Of a DNA stretch of 64,000 nucleotides, positions 10,752 to 20,450 are shown piece by piece. The notes below the pieces were generated by a model. It saw only the letters and a list, made by a program, of their open reading frames with translations. It searched no databases and was not told where the DNA came from. This DNA comes from Algoriphagus locisalis. Lineage in GTDB: Bacteria > Bacteroidota > Bacteroidia > Cytophagales > Cyclobacteriaceae. The translations under genes and the position numbers were made by a program. Within the stretch, counting starts at the first letter, position 1. Each line of letters opens with the position of its first letter. The stretch is taken from positions 1 through 64,000 of the forward strand of contig NZ_FPBF01000003.1 of NCBI RefSeq assembly GCF_900116615.1, read 5' to 3'.

Positions 10752-13085
10752 TTACTGTTTGATTAGATGATGTGTCTCATTCTTGCCGTTGAAATAAACC
10801 CGAAGAACATAATTACCTGCAGGTAATCCATCAAGATCTGTAATCCTAAAATCAGATTTAAGATCCGTGAATTCAAAATCTACTAGTTTTAATGCACTTC
10901 CGTCTCCCGAGTAAAGTGCAATATTTGCCTTAAGGTCATCCTGACTTTCCTTTCTTATGTCAATGTGATTTTCAAAGGTATTGGGAAATACACCAAAGGT
11001 CTTTACTCCTAAAGAAGTCAGTTCAAATCGTAATAATTGGGAGGAAAATTTAATTCTACCCTCCGCATCAACAATTTGAAGTCTATAATAATTGTTACCC
11101 GGATGCGGATGGGTGTCATAAAATGATGCCTCAATTCCATCCATGTCAGTGAAATTCACCAACTCTTCAAACCGAAGACTTGGTCCGGATCTTTCCACTT
11201 TGACGATATCTTGTTCAGTCAGCCCTGCAAATTTCCAGTTTAGCTCAAAAGTCCTCTTATTCGATTCCCTTCCTGAAAATTCTAAGAGAGAAATATGCAA
11301 AATCCTGGCAATAGCACTTAAATCAATTTCCATGGGCACTTCCATAGCACAACCCTCCTCAGGGACATAATTAAGGTAAAACTTGTACGGATCTAGTTCA
11401 TCCCTGAATTTGAGCCCAGTCATCGTGATAATAGCTCCATCCAGGTCATAGGTAATGTCACTAATTTTATCGCCATCCTGGATTTCCACCATCATGGTCT
11501 CATCCAGATACCATTTAAATTCCCCTTGTTGTTCCATGTCTATATGACTGGGTTCAAGGGTCACAGGATTCTCACCTTCTACATAGATGTATTTACCATT
11601 TTCATCCACCTCCACATAGCCTGATGGAAGGATCTGGATATTGGCAGGATCCGGAATAGGATTTACTTTGACTTTAAAGTTAGCGGGTTCACTTTCAGTA
11701 GCACAAAGTCCAACGGTTGACCGCACTAAAAATTCATATTCTCCAGGCTCAAGATCCGAAGCTGTAGTATATGAGGAAGCAGTTCCAAGCATTTGTTCAG
11801 TGCCAGAATCCAAGATATACCAATTCAAGTCTCCTCCAGCTTCATTTATTGGAGTCACTGTAACTGTATTTCCTTGACAAATGACAAATGATCCTTCCTC
11901 CGGCACATTAACAACTGCAGGTCGGACTGGGGACACTGTAACACCGCTTATCTTAAGACTTCCCTCAAGCACTCCTAAGCCTACCAAAGATGACATCCTT
12001 ATCCCAATTTTATCTATGGGCAAATCTGATGTCAACGGTAACTTAAAAAACTCATCCTCTCCCAATAAACCTAATAGATCCAAGTCCAGTAAGGAAGAAG
12101 CCGAGATAGTCTCTATTTCCACTCCTGAGGAATAAATAACCAGTTCTACATAATCCAACAACCCTAGATCCAATAGGGATTTACCAGTACCCATACTCAC
12201 TAAAACCTCATTTCCAGGTTGAACTGGGTTATTAAAGTAAATCATTTGCTCCATTGATCCCGCCAATCCAACCACACCCAAGGATATTTCCGAATAGGTG
12301 TTTTCTAATTCCTCATCTATAGCCAGATTCAAACCATCAATTTGAGCATTAAGTGATAATGCGTCTAAGGTAAGTCCAGCACCGTCGAAGCTGGTAAACT
12401 CAGCAGAATACCCACAAGGGTTCTGTTCAAAATAAAACGCGTGATAAACTTCCAAAGAGTACTCCTTTCCAAGACCAGCGATTGAATTAGACTGATTAGT
12501 AATGTGAATCCGATCATAAGCAGAAGCAGGTGTTATAGCAATAAAGTATGCCCCAGAACTATCCATCACCAACCTTACCCTTCCTGAATCAAATCCATCC
12601 AAGCTGGATCTTAATTCTATGGAAGCAGATTCATTTCGAGCTTCCACAATAATTTCTTGCTCTCCTAATAATACAGCTCCCAATACCGTGGAAACCAAAT
12701 CACCCAAGCTTCCTCCCAATAAGGATTCTAACAAGCTTTCTTCAGTCCCAATCCTGATATAGGTAGTTGTATTTGCCGGAAGTGAAGAATCAAATCGTAA
12801 TTCAATTTTAGATCTATACGCCCCTAATCCAACTAGTGTGCCTGGGCTGGCAATCAGCTCAGCAAACTCATCCGGATCTCCGGCAGCGTTTGCTAGATTC
12901 AGTATGGATGGATCACAATTGGGTTGCAGAAAACCTCCACAAGGAGTAAACTTATAAGGAACTATTCCTGATGCGACATCTGCATAAACCTTATTTCCAT
13001 ATGCTAGTTGAACAGCACAAAAACTTGATACAAAAGTCACAAAAAAACATAAAAAATGAGCTTTATTTTTTACTCTTAATTCCAT
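10752..13085 (-). CDS. Secreted surface protein with T9SS C-terminal sorting domain, paralogue of the giant protein
   Basis: This 777-residue protein has a signal peptide (hydrophobic stretch ending near AYG, about residue 30). Residues about 35-205 are a first-half module like those in the 1-7509 protein (TTTYIRIG followed by LLGGSLGDL). Residues about 205-385 are the second-half module (YSEISLGVVGLAG, then LSLLDLDLLG-type segments). Ig-like domains of CHU type follow (ICQGNTVTVTP, LNWY, YTTASDLEPGEY), then an Fn3-like segment. The last 80 residues (GVFPNTFENHIDI to the final HHLIKQ) match a type A T9SS sorting domain. It is thus a one-module version of the giant protein with an intact C-terminus. 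The kinase gene at 13334-15679 lies upstream on the same strand. Cell-surface adhesion or polymer binding is plausible but inferred. Confidence 0.88.
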   Translation of the reverse strand: MELRVKNKAHFLCFFVTFVSSFCAVQLAYGNKVYADVASGIVPYKFTPCGGFLQPNCDPSILNLANAAGDPDEFAELIASPGTLVGLGAYRSKIELRFDSSLPANTTTYIRIGTEESLLESLLGGSLGDLVSTVLGAVLLGEQEIIVEARNESASIELRSSLDGFDSGRVRLVMDSSGAYFIAITPASAYDRIHITNQSNSIAGLGKEYSLEVYHAFYFEQNPCGYSAEFTSFDGAGLTLDALSLNAQIDGLNLAIDEELENTYSEISLGVVGLAGSMEQMIYFNNPVQPGNEVLVSMGTGKSLLDLGLLDYVELVIYSSGVEIETISASSLLDLDLLGLLGEDEFFKLPLTSDLPIDKIGIRMSSLVGLGVLEGSLKISGVTVSPVRPAVVNVPEEGSFVICQGNTVTVTPINEAGGDLNWYILDSGTEQMLGTASSYTTASDLEPGEYEFLVRSTVGLCATESEPANFKVKVNPIPDPANIQILPSGYVEVDENGKYIYVEGENPVTLEPSHIDMEQQGEFKWYLDETMMVEIQDGDKISDITYDLDGAIITMTGLKFRDELDPYKFYLNYVPEEGCAMEVPMEIDLSAIARILHISLLEFSGRESNKRTFELNWKFAGLTEQDIVKVERSGPSLRFEELVNFTDMDGIEASFYDTHPHPGNNYYRLQIVDAEGRIKFSSQLLRFELTSLGVKTFGVFPNTFENHIDIRKESQDDLKANIALYSGDGSALKLVDFEFTDLKSDFRITDLDGLPAGNYVLRVYFNGKNETHHLIKQ

Positions 13086-13245
13086 TCAATTTCCATCTTT
13101 ACAAATGGAAATTAGAGAAATAATCGCTAGCTATCTATTCCAGATATTGATCCTAAAAACTAGAACAAAACACCTATTTAAAACTCATTTTTCAAAGAAT
13201 AAAACACCTTTACATTAGTATAAAAACATCATATATTATCTAAAC

Positions 13246-13273
13246 AAAAACTACAATTACACAATTGTAGTTT
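13246..13273 (-). terminator. Rho-independent terminator
   Basis: A perfect 9-bp stem, ACTACAATT with AATTGTAGT, has a 4-base loop. Read on the minus strand it is followed by TTTTTGTTT. It lies about 60 bp after the end of the histidine kinase at 13334-15679 and before the start of the surface protein, so the two are probably separate transcripts. Confidence 0.7.
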
Positions 13274-13333
13274 ATTATAACAAATAACAAACATTCAATG
13301 ACAAATACTGGAAAATAAGCACAAAACAGGGTT

Positions 13334-15679
13334 TTAAATCGGTAATCGCACTTCTACTGTGGTACCAACTCCATATTCCGATTTAAATTTGATATTCCCA
13401 CCATGAATCTCAATGAAATTCTTAACAGCTACCAGACCAAAACCAGTACCTTCAATCCCTTTTACATTAGACCCTCGAAAAAATGGTGTAAAAATATAAG
13501 AAAGCTCTTCTTTTTTTATACCAATCCCGTGATCAGTGACCGTAAACCCAAACCATTTCCCCTCCTTAAATAATCGTAATTCCGGCTTTCTCTCACCTCC
13601 ATATTTGATGGCATTGGTCATGATATTTACCAGACTTGTTTCTATCATAAACTTGTCAATATTCACCTCCAAAGATTGATCCACTTCAGGTAGATATTCT
13701 ATACTTGATTTCAAGCCATACTTGTTGACGCAAGCCTCTATAAATTTTCTATAATTGACCTGTACCTCTTTCAGGGCGGTGCCTTGAATAGCAAACCTAT
13801 TAAAATCGAGTGAATGAGAGACTATTTGATGCAGGTTGTTAATTTCTGATTGGATTTTTCCACAGTGATACTTGACTCTCTCCAATGAAGTTTGCTCCTC
13901 TATATTGTCAAGGTAATGTTTGCTAAGCTCCAGACTAGACATGATGGTAGCTAGAGGTGTCTTAAATTCGTGGGATACGGTATTCATAAAATCGCTCACA
14001 AAGGAATTGAACTCTCTTTCCTTTTTCAATGAAAGCTTTAGATTTTCTTCAGTTCTAGCCTGCACTGATACATCGCGAATCACAGCTATCAACTTGGGGC
14101 TGTGGCTATCCTGCATTAAACTCATCATAGATTCCAGCCAAATACTATTTCCCGAATTTGATCTGATTTTCAATCTGGATTTAAAAAGGTCTTTGGACAC
14201 TCTATTTTTTTCTACCAAAGTTTTTTTGAGCAAAGCACGAATCTTCCTATGTATGGTAGAGGTATCTACCCCTATTTCAAAAAATTTCTCCGATGACTTA
14301 GAGAGATATTCTATTTCAAAGTCCTCATTTGCAACTACAATTAAATCTGGAGAAAAATCAGCTACCTTGGAAAGAATCAATGCTTTTTCTAATGACTCTT
14401 TCTCATACTTAATTTTTTCTGTTTCATAGTTAAATGCTTCAATAATCACAGAATAGGTGGATGCAAAAGGCTCAAGTTCCTGGATGTCAGACTCGCAAAA
14501 CCCTCCCTTCTTATTCCCAAGTCCAATTAGCCCGACTACTTTATCACCCTTTAGAATGGGAATCCCCAGGAAATTATCAATATGAGGATGACCTGGAATC
14601 TTTATTCCCTTTGTATGGGGATTTTGAGGTGGATTATTTTCAAGTATCACTTTGGACTCAGTGATACATGCTCCAAACAGATTGTCAAAATGCCTAAACA
14701 AAAAATCGTTTTTGACATATTTATCATAGAGTTTAAAAGCTTCAGGGCCAGCAGTTGAAATATCTGTGGCTGCATGTATTTTCAAAACCTGCTTATTATT
14801 CAAATCAAAGGCAACCTCACCTATAAATCCAATTTCAGCTTCAATTACCCCAAGAATATTCGTTAGTAACAATTGGTAAGGCTTTGCTTCGTATTCTTGA
14901 GCCAAAAATAGCTTTTGCACTTCCACAATATTGGAAAGTAAACTATTGGATCTTTCCAAGTTCAGTTGATCTCTCTTGCTTTTATCTGCACTGAGTAATA
15001 AAATCAAAATACAATCTTTATCATCTACTTTTGCCTTGAATAAAGTAATATCAAACCAATTGCCTTCGGGGTTTTTCAGATACAGTTTGGCCTGAAATGA
15101 CAGTCGATTACCCCCTGGTTCAAGTGCCCACTGGAGGAGTTTTTGAAACAATTCATGATCAGCAAAAAAATCTCCTAAATGAAAACCCCTAACTAAACCT
15201 GACACAGGCTGATTTAGCAACTTGATCATGGGGATATTGGCAATCAGCACCTCTGAAAAATCACCTGAAATCAACAAAGAGGGATTAGGCATCTTATCCA
15301 CAATTTCTATCATCGAGCTTTCCGGCAAATCAAATGAATTATCGTCCGAGACTACAAACACAAAAATATGCAAGGTCATATCCTCACGATCCAACCAGAT
15401 CAACTCATTCAATGTATAAATCACCCCACCTACCTGAAGTGTTGATTCTAGGAAGAAGTCATTTGAATCGATAAGTTTCAACCTTTCGTGAAGTCTTTCC
15501 CCAATAGAAAACCTAGCTAAAATAGCTTCATACTCGACTAAGGAATCAAAACCTGTAAAAATTTGATCGTCTAATAATCTGGTAATCCTTTCGCTGATTT
15601 TAAGCAATTCCCCAGTTTCCAATGAAAAAACCAAGTCCTCATTATTGAATGCCGTTAATATTTGCTCAGTTTTTAACAT
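13334..15679 (-). CDS. Soluble PAS/GAF sensor histidine kinase
   Basis: The 781-residue protein has no membrane segments. PAS-like regions occupy about 1-245. A GAF domain at about 270-420 includes ITESKVILENN and FLGIPILKGDKVVGLIGLGNK, then another PAS at about 440-550. The DHp domain carries the H-box SHEFKTPLATIMSSLE with phospho-acceptor H570. The HATPase domain has the N-box NAIKYGG, G1 DHGIGI and G2 GTGFGLVAVK and ends about where the family does. It is divergent from the LytTR regulator at 15787-16527 with 107 bp between, which is the usual layout of a cognate pair. The surface-protein gene follows it. It is an intact kinase and the likely phosphate source for this neighbourhood. Confidence 0.93.
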   Translation of the reverse strand: MLKTEQILTAFNNEDLVFSLETGELLKISERITRLLDDQIFTGFDSLVEYEAILARFSIGERLHERLKLIDSNDFFLESTLQVGGVIYTLNELIWLDREDMTLHIFVFVVSDDNSFDLPESSMIEIVDKMPNPSLLISGDFSEVLIANIPMIKLLNQPVSGLVRGFHLGDFFADHELFQKLLQWALEPGGNRLSFQAKLYLKNPEGNWFDITLFKAKVDDKDCILILLLSADKSKRDQLNLERSNSLLSNIVEVQKLFLAQEYEAKPYQLLLTNILGVIEAEIGFIGEVAFDLNNKQVLKIHAATDISTAGPEAFKLYDKYVKNDFLFRHFDNLFGACITESKVILENNPPQNPHTKGIKIPGHPHIDNFLGIPILKGDKVVGLIGLGNKKGGFCESDIQELEPFASTYSVIIEAFNYETEKIKYEKESLEKALILSKVADFSPDLIVVANEDFEIEYLSKSSEKFFEIGVDTSTIHRKIRALLKKTLVEKNRVSKDLFKSRLKIRSNSGNSIWLESMMSLMQDSHSPKLIAVIRDVSVQARTEENLKLSLKKEREFNSFVSDFMNTVSHEFKTPLATIMSSLELSKHYLDNIEEQTSLERVKYHCGKIQSEINNLHQIVSHSLDFNRFAIQGTALKEVQVNYRKFIEACVNKYGLKSSIEYLPEVDQSLEVNIDKFMIETSLVNIMTNAIKYGGERKPELRLFKEGKWFGFTVTDHGIGIKKEELSYIFTPFFRGSNVKGIEGTGFGLVAVKNFIEIHGGNIKFKSEYGVGTTVEVRLPI

Positions 15680-15786
15680 TTTAAATAATAATTATACTCT
15701 TCCTAGAATTACGAAACTTTATTTGTAGTTTAACCACTAGTATGAATTAAACCTATTTTTTCATAAAACTAAAGCTTAAACAAAAG

Positions 15787-16527
15787 ATGTCAAGTAAAAC
15801 TAAAATTCTTTTAGTAGAAGATAATCAGGGTCTTTCTGATAATGTCAAGGAAATTCTCACTATTCAGGGCTATGAAGTTTCGGGAATTTTGGACAATGCA
15901 GATGATGCCTTTTCCAAAATCGAAAAAAATGTACCAGACGCTATCTTACTCGACATACAGCTAAAAGGATCTAAAACAGGCATTGACCTAGCTGAAGAAT
16001 TACGTAACTCCTTGTTGGTTCCGATCATATTTATGACTTCCTCTTCAGGAAAGGATATTGTGGAAAAAGTCAGTCATGTCAAACCTGACGGTTTTATAAC
16101 CAAGCCATTCTCAACAGAAAACTTAGTAACGAGCATTGAATTAGCCATTCAAAATTTTAAACACAGCAAAATTGAATCTTCAATACCTCACAATATTGAA
16201 GGGAAGTTTCCTTCTGACCTATTTATTCGCGAAAGTGGATGGTTGAAAAAAATAGTAATAAAAAATATCCTTTGGATCAAAGCTGAAGGAGCATACACCA
16301 AAATTGTAGTAAAAGGAAAGCAATTTACCTTAAGAAATACTGCCAAGGAGGTAATGGAAAAATTGCCCGAAGAGCAATTTATCCGTGTGCATAAATCGTA
16401 CATCATCAATGTTAGGAATATTGACGCCTTAAGCTCCACCACTATCAAAATATCTGATTCAGAAATACCTATCGGTAGAAACTACTACGCAAAGCTAATA
16501 AGCAGCATTAACCGATTCTCAAATTAA
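15787..16527 (+). CDS. LytTR-family response regulator
   Basis: The 246-residue protein has two domains. The receiver (residues 4-125) has E11-D12, phospho-acceptor D56 in ILLDIQLKG, T84 and K106 in ITKPF. The LytTR DNA-binding domain (about 150-245) shows the typical FIRVHKSYIINV block and the preceding ILWIKAEGAYTKIVV strand. It is divergent from the PAS/GAF kinase, its probable partner. The receiver half is clearly paralogous to the stand-alone receiver at 7961-8338. Likely targets are the nearby surface-protein promoters, by inference. Confidence 0.93.
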   Translation: MSSKTKILLVEDNQGLSDNVKEILTIQGYEVSGILDNADDAFSKIEKNVPDAILLDIQLKGSKTGIDLAEELRNSLLVPIIFMTSSSGKDIVEKVSHVKPDGFITKPFSTENLVTSIELAIQNFKHSKIESSIPHNIEGKFPSDLFIRESGWLKKIVIKNILWIKAEGAYTKIVVKGKQFTLRNTAKEVMEKLPEEQFIRVHKSYIINVRNIDALSSTTIKISDSEIPIGRNYYAKLISSINRFSN

Positions 16528-16753
16528 ACCCCTAGAAATAGGTTTAACCTCTGAGTCATTTCCATCCTATGCATGAAAGGGGATTAATCTTCTCTTATTA
16601 GGAGGGCAATTCTAATCAAATGAAGTCTGCCTTCTGCTACCCTATGATTGCTTCGTGCCCCTTTCTTCAATCGCATTTGGGTTAGTATATTTAACCTTTG
16701 ATTTGGATATCATCTTATTTAGTGTTCTTGTTTAACAAATAGGTATAAAGTTG

Positions 16754-16869
16754 CATCAGCCTGTGGACGAAACTACCTGCAGGAAAAAACCAAAAAAGGC
16801 AAGCGCGATTGCTTTATACCCTTGCCTATTGCCTCGCGTGACGAGATGACGCTAAGTTGGCAAAAGAAT
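16754..16869. repeat. Diverged intergenic repeat, copy A
   Basis: It starts CATCAGCCTGTGGACGA and shares ordered blocks with 31524-31642: the start motif, a GCAAGCG...GCTTTAT segment in the middle and a CTAAGTTGGC...GAAT segment at the end. The two copies have nearly equal lengths (116 and 119 bp). Neither lies in an intact gene. Whether it is a small mobile element, an RNA or a relic of a coding repeat cannot be decided from sequence alone. Confidence 0.45.
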
Positions 16870-17080
16870 GAATGGAAAAAAACAATTCCTATCGGTAGCC
16901 AGTCAGAAATTCTCAGAAAAACACTCTTGCGAAAGGATGACATAGAATGTTTTAACTGCAAAACTCCCTCTTAGCATTTCTAATGCACAGGCTCAGTATG
17001 CCGACTAAGAAAAGGTAAATAAAAATCATACGCTGATCAATCGAGCACATGTTATTGAATATGCCGCTGGCTAAGGGAAA

Positions 17081-17387
17081 GAATTATGGGGGCATACTGC
17101 CTCTTACTCTATCAATGGCAACAATACGCACTTCCCACAAAATGACACTGGACTGATTTCTTCTATTCCTTACAATCCAGAGGAATCAATCAAAGTCATT
17201 AAGAATCTATTAGAATTATAGTAAAAAGGTCATAGGTAGATGCGGTTTTTATGATGCGATGAGCCCAGAACACAACTACTTCCCTACCCTATACCTTGCA
17301 ATTGCCCAAGCACCAATGGTGGCGATGATAGAAAATTATAGAACTGGTTTGGGATGGAAATTAGTTATGGGAGCACCTGAAGTTTAG
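17081..17387 (+). pseudogene. C-terminal remnant of a glucoamylase-family (GH144-like) protein, frameshifted
   Basis: Two frames together read as the family's C-terminus. From 17081, frame one gives a LWGHTASYS-like start and then TGLISSIPYNPEESIKVI before a stop at 17219. A +1 shift there continues as GRCGFYDAMSPEHNYFPTLY, then YLAIAQAPMVAMIENYRTGL, WKLVMGAPEV and a stop at 17385. The PYxPEES, GFYDA and IENYRTGL blocks are characteristic of the bacterial glucoamylase/GH144 family, which includes beta-1,2-glucanases and is often found with SusC/SusD. The N-terminal majority of the protein is missing. A single-base indel near 17219 explains the frame change. It is non-functional. Confidence 0.7.
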
Positions 17388-17445
17388 GGGGATTGAAGTA
17401 GTTGGGGCCTACCCTCCTCCATTGACCCTAATTCAAAACAATCCC

Positions 17446-17587
17446 TTAATCACAAGAAGAGGCTCTCCCTTTGAAACAGCCTCTTTTTAATTCCTTAGGC
17501 GTTTGCTCTTCTAATAGTTGGACTTGTTTTTCCATCAAATCGGATATTTGGCTCAGTAGCTCAATGTACTTAGGAGTGACTGTAAAC
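17446..17587 (-). pseudogene. Unidentified coding fragment
   Basis: Read on the minus strand, this gives a plausible peptide with FTVTPKYIELLSQISDLMEK and then QVQLLEEQTPKELKR, bounded upstream by a stop and running into the terminator hairpin. It has no start codon and is under 50 residues. It looks like the helical C-terminus of a lost gene. I do not recognise the family. Confidence 0.35.
17457..17488 (+). terminator. Rho-independent terminator after the glucoamylase remnant
   Basis: An 8-bp stem, AAGAGGCT with AGCCTCTT, is followed by T residues. It sits 70 bp after the stop of the GH144-like pseudogene and may be its original terminator, outliving the gene. Confidence 0.65.
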
Positions 17588-17741
17588 TACATAAGCTTGC
17601 ACTTTTTTGTACGCATGATAAAGGAACCAACTTTCTTAACTCTAAAGCGCAGAAGCATGCTACTTAAATAAATTACTCAGTATGAGGAATAAAGAAGACA
17701 ATCAGCACCTCGACATGCTTAGATAATAAGGAATGAGATAA

Positions 17742-17897
17742 CTGGCAAATCGAACTATTAAGAATTTTTTATCCCTAAGCAGCCGGTCACTTTTCCATTT
17801 ACTTGGCATAAAGAACATGTAACCCTCCCTAAATCAGTCCTAAAGCTTATTGGTGAAGAAGCGATCTATGTTCCCTTCGATTACTCTTCTCTTTAGG
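17742..17897 (+). pseudogene. Unidentified coding fragment upstream of catalase
   Basis: The frame reads FFIPKQPVTFPFTWHKEHVT, then LPKSVLKLIGEEAIYVPFDY and a stop at 17895. The composition is protein-like, but there is no start codon and a stop lies just upstream at 17739. It is most simply the C-terminus of a deleted gene. No family assignment is possible by eye. Confidence 0.35.
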
Positions 17898-17975
17898 ATA
17901 TAGCCAATATTTAAAAATCATAGTTATGGAATGTTATTAGTGGTAAAAACACCAAACCACTAAAATTTAAATACC

Positions 17976-20102
17976 ATGAAAGGTAAGAAACCAGAAAATG
18001 CCAAAACCGATGATCTTCACATGAATACAGAAGATAGCAGCGGGGAAGTAATGAGTAACAATCAGGGTTTACGGGTAAATGATGATCAGAATTCCCTCAC
18101 TGCTGGGGACCGTGGGCCTACTTTGTTAGAAGATTTTCATTTCAGAGAGAAAATGACTCATTTTGATCATGAGCGGATTCCAGAGCGCGTAGTCCATGCT
18201 CGAGGTGAAGCAGCACATGGATTCTTTGAGAGTTATGGGGATTTTTCTTCTATAACAAAAGCCGGCTTTCTCGGAGAGAAAGGTAAAAAAACCCCGGTTT
18301 TTACCAGATTCAGTACAGTGGCAGGATTCAAAGGTTCCTCTGACCTCGCGCGCGACGTGCGGGGCTTTGCTGTAAAATTCTATACTGAAGAAGGAAATTA
18401 TGACTTGGTAGGTAATAATATGCCGGTATTTTTTATTCAGGATGCCATGAAATTCCCCGATTTGATTCATGCAGTAAAGCCTGAGCAAGACAATGAAATA
18501 CCCCAAGCCGCCTCGGCTCATGACACGTTTTGGGACTTTATATCTCTCATCCCCGAAAGCATGCATATGATCATGTGGGTAATGAGTGATCGGGCACTAC
18601 CCAGAAGTCTTAGCATGATGGAGGGATTTGGTGTCCATACGTACCGTTTCATTAATAAGGAAGGAAAATCTGTATTTGTAAAATTCCATTGGAAACCAAA
18701 ATTGGGTACGCATTCCGTCATTTGGGAGGAGGCCCAAAAGATCTCTGGTCAGGACCCTGATTTCCATCGCAGAGACCTTTGGGAATCGATAGAAAACGGG
18801 AATTTTCCGGAATGGGAGTTGGGAGTTCAGCTAGTTGAAGAAAAAGATGAACACAAATTCGATTTTGATTTATTAGACCCCACCAAACTTATCCCTGAGG
18901 AATTGGTACCTGTGAAGATCCTTGGCAAAATGGTGCTGAACCGCAATCCTGATAACTTCTTTGCCGAAACAGAGCAAGTGGCTTTTCACCCGGGACATGT
19001 GGTACCGGGTATTGATTTCACGAACGACCCCTTGCTTCAGGGAAGGTTATTTTCATACACAGACACCCAATTGACCAGACTGGGAGGTCCCAATTTCGCA
19101 GAAATCCCAATCAACCGTCCTATTACTCCTGTACATAACAACCAACGCGGCGGATCTATGAGGCAAACCATCAACAAAGGCAAGGGGGGGTATAATCCAA
19201 ACAAAGCAAGTGGAGGATGTCCATTTCAAGCCTCAATGGCAGACGGTGGATATGTATCTCATCATGAGAAAATAGAAGGCCATAAAATCCGAAACAGAAG
19301 CAAGAGCTTTATGGACCACTTTAGCCAAGCTACGCTCTTTTATAATAGCCAAACCAAAGTGGAACAGAAACACATTATTCAGGCGCTTCAGTTTGAACTG
19401 GGCAAAGTAAAAAGCGAAGCCATCCGAAATCGGATGGTAGGCATGCTGACTTACGTAGATCAGACACTTGCGGAAGAGGTGGCCAAAGGGCTAGGCATCA
19501 GAGAAATCCAGAAACCAGAAGCTCCCCTTAACCATAGCTACCCCGCAGACTCCGATCCTAGTGATTACCAACCTACTGAATCTAAAACCAAACTGAAGAA
19601 ATCAGAAAAGTTAAGCTTATTGGCATCGCCAGGAAAAGGAATCCAAGGAAGGATAATAGCTATTTTGGCAGATGATGGAGTAGATGAAACATCTATCAAG
19701 GCATTTCAAAGGGCTATTAAAGATGCTGGAGCTGATTCTAAAATCATCAGCACCCACAGTGGCTCTATTACTGCATCAGAAGGTGGCTCTTTTACAGTTG
19801 ATCATAGCTTAATGACTACGGCTTCAGTATTATTCGATGCAGTGCTAGTAATAGACGGATCAAAGAGTACCAAAAGTCTGAAGAATGATTCTTTGGCCAT
19901 TAGGTTTATAGATGAAGCTTATAGGCACTACAAATTTATTGGCATCAATGGTACTGGAGAAAATCTATGGGATTTGACCTATGCCTCAAAAAATAAACTG
20001 CCTAAAGGCGTTTTGTTCAATAAGGATCCCAAATCTTTCATTGAATCCATTTCCTCCCATAGAGTTTGGGAAAGAGAGGATGCAGATCAAATACCTGTCT
20101 AA
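17976..20102 (+). CDS. katE: Large-subunit (clade II) catalase, HPII type
   Basis: This enzyme splits hydrogen peroxide into water and oxygen with a haem. The 708-residue product is longer than small-subunit catalases and close to the HPII type (about 750). The catalytic histidine is H74 in RVVHARG, the catalytic asparagine N147 in [13 protein letters not shown], and the proximal haem tyrosine Y361 in [10 protein letters not shown]. After the catalase core and helical segment, residues about 560-700 form the DJ-1/PfpI-like domain that defines clade II ([14 protein letters not shown] onward). The N-terminus is hydrophilic, so it is cytoplasmic. It stands alone with its own terminator at 20114-20155. 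Upstream DNA is decayed gene debris. Confidence 0.95.
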   Translation: MKGKKPENAKTDDLHMNTEDSSGEVMSNNQGLRVNDDQNSLTAGDRGPTLLEDFHFREKMTHFDHERIPERVVHARGEAAHGFFESYGDFSSITKAGFLGEKGKKTPVFTRFSTVAGFKGSSDLARDVRGFAVKFYTEEGNYDLVGNNMPVFFIQDAMKFPDLIHAVKPEQDNEIPQAASAHDTFWDFISLIPESMHMIMWVMSDRALPRSLSMMEGFGVHTYRFINKEGKSVFVKFHWKPKLGTHSVIWEEAQKISGQDPDFHRRDLWESIENGNFPEWELGVQLVEEKDEHKFDFDLLDPTKLIPEELVPVKILGKMVLNRNPDNFFAETEQVAFHPGHVVPGIDFTNDPLLQGRLFSYTDTQLTRLGGPNFAEIPINRPITPVHNNQRGGSMRQTINKGKGGYNPNKASGGCPFQASMADGGYVSHHEKIEGHKIRNRSKSFMDHFSQATLFYNSQTKVEQKHIIQALQFELGKVKSEAIRNRMVGMLTYVDQTLAEEVAKGLGIREIQKPEAPLNHSYPADSDPSDYQPTESKTKLKKSEKLSLLASPGKGIQGRIIAILADDGVDETSIKAFQRAIKDAGADSKIISTHSGSITASEGGSFTVDHSLMTTASVLFDAVLVIDGSKSTKSLKNDSLAIRFIDEAYRHYKFIGINGTGENLWDLTYASKNKLPKGVLFNKDPKSFIESISSHRVWEREDADQIPV

Positions 20103-20450
20103 ACGTCTTGAACATGAGTTGGAGTATTTTCAAACTCCAACTCATTACTTTTTTTGATCCGGGACTCATGTGCAGGGTATTATTTATGTAGATAACACTC
20201 ATCTCTAGAAGTTCCTGATTACTGCCAAGCATTAAGTAAAGTTTATATATTATTTATAATCAACTTATTGTAAAAACGAATGCTAGCCTACTCATGATTG
20301 AATAGAAAATGACAAAATACCATCTGTTAAAAATGTAAATAGTTTCTGTACAAGATTTTGCTGACACCTATTTCAGGTTTAAGAAATAGTTGTTCTTTTT
20401 CTAGGTTAATAGTACTATTTTCAGTTGATGTTTTTCATCTTACATTTTCT
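20103..20450. other. Catalase-AraC intergenic region
   Basis: It contains the catalase terminator and then AT-rich DNA that should carry the promoter of the AraC-type gene. The AraC frame is open upstream of the ATG at 20451 as far as 20358, but those codons look non-coding. No further gene is seen. Confidence 0.5.
20114..20155 (+). terminator. Rho-independent terminator of the catalase gene
   Basis: A perfect 12-bp stem, ATGAGTTGGAGT with ACTCCAACTCAT, has an 8-base loop and is followed by a run of T (148-155). It lies 12 bp after the catalase stop. Confidence 0.9.

Larger units (their letters stand above)
16528..17975. other. Intergenic gene graveyard with several coding remnants
   Basis: No intact gene is visible in this 1.45-kb stretch. 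It holds a diverged repeat copy (16754-16869), a frameshifted glucoamylase-family C-terminus (17081-17387), a terminator (17457-17488), a minus-strand coding scrap (17446-17587) and a plus-strand scrap (17742-17897). Short open frames elsewhere here show no family features. Interrupted reading frames in both directions point to old deletions. Confidence 0.65.

Noticed and set aside
16773..16961. Short minus-strand frame in the 16.5-18 kb gap
   Set aside because: It overlaps repeat copy A, has no recognisable family features and no supporting context.
18126..18721. Minus-strand frames inside the catalase gene
   Set aside because: They are shadows of a well-supported catalase frame.
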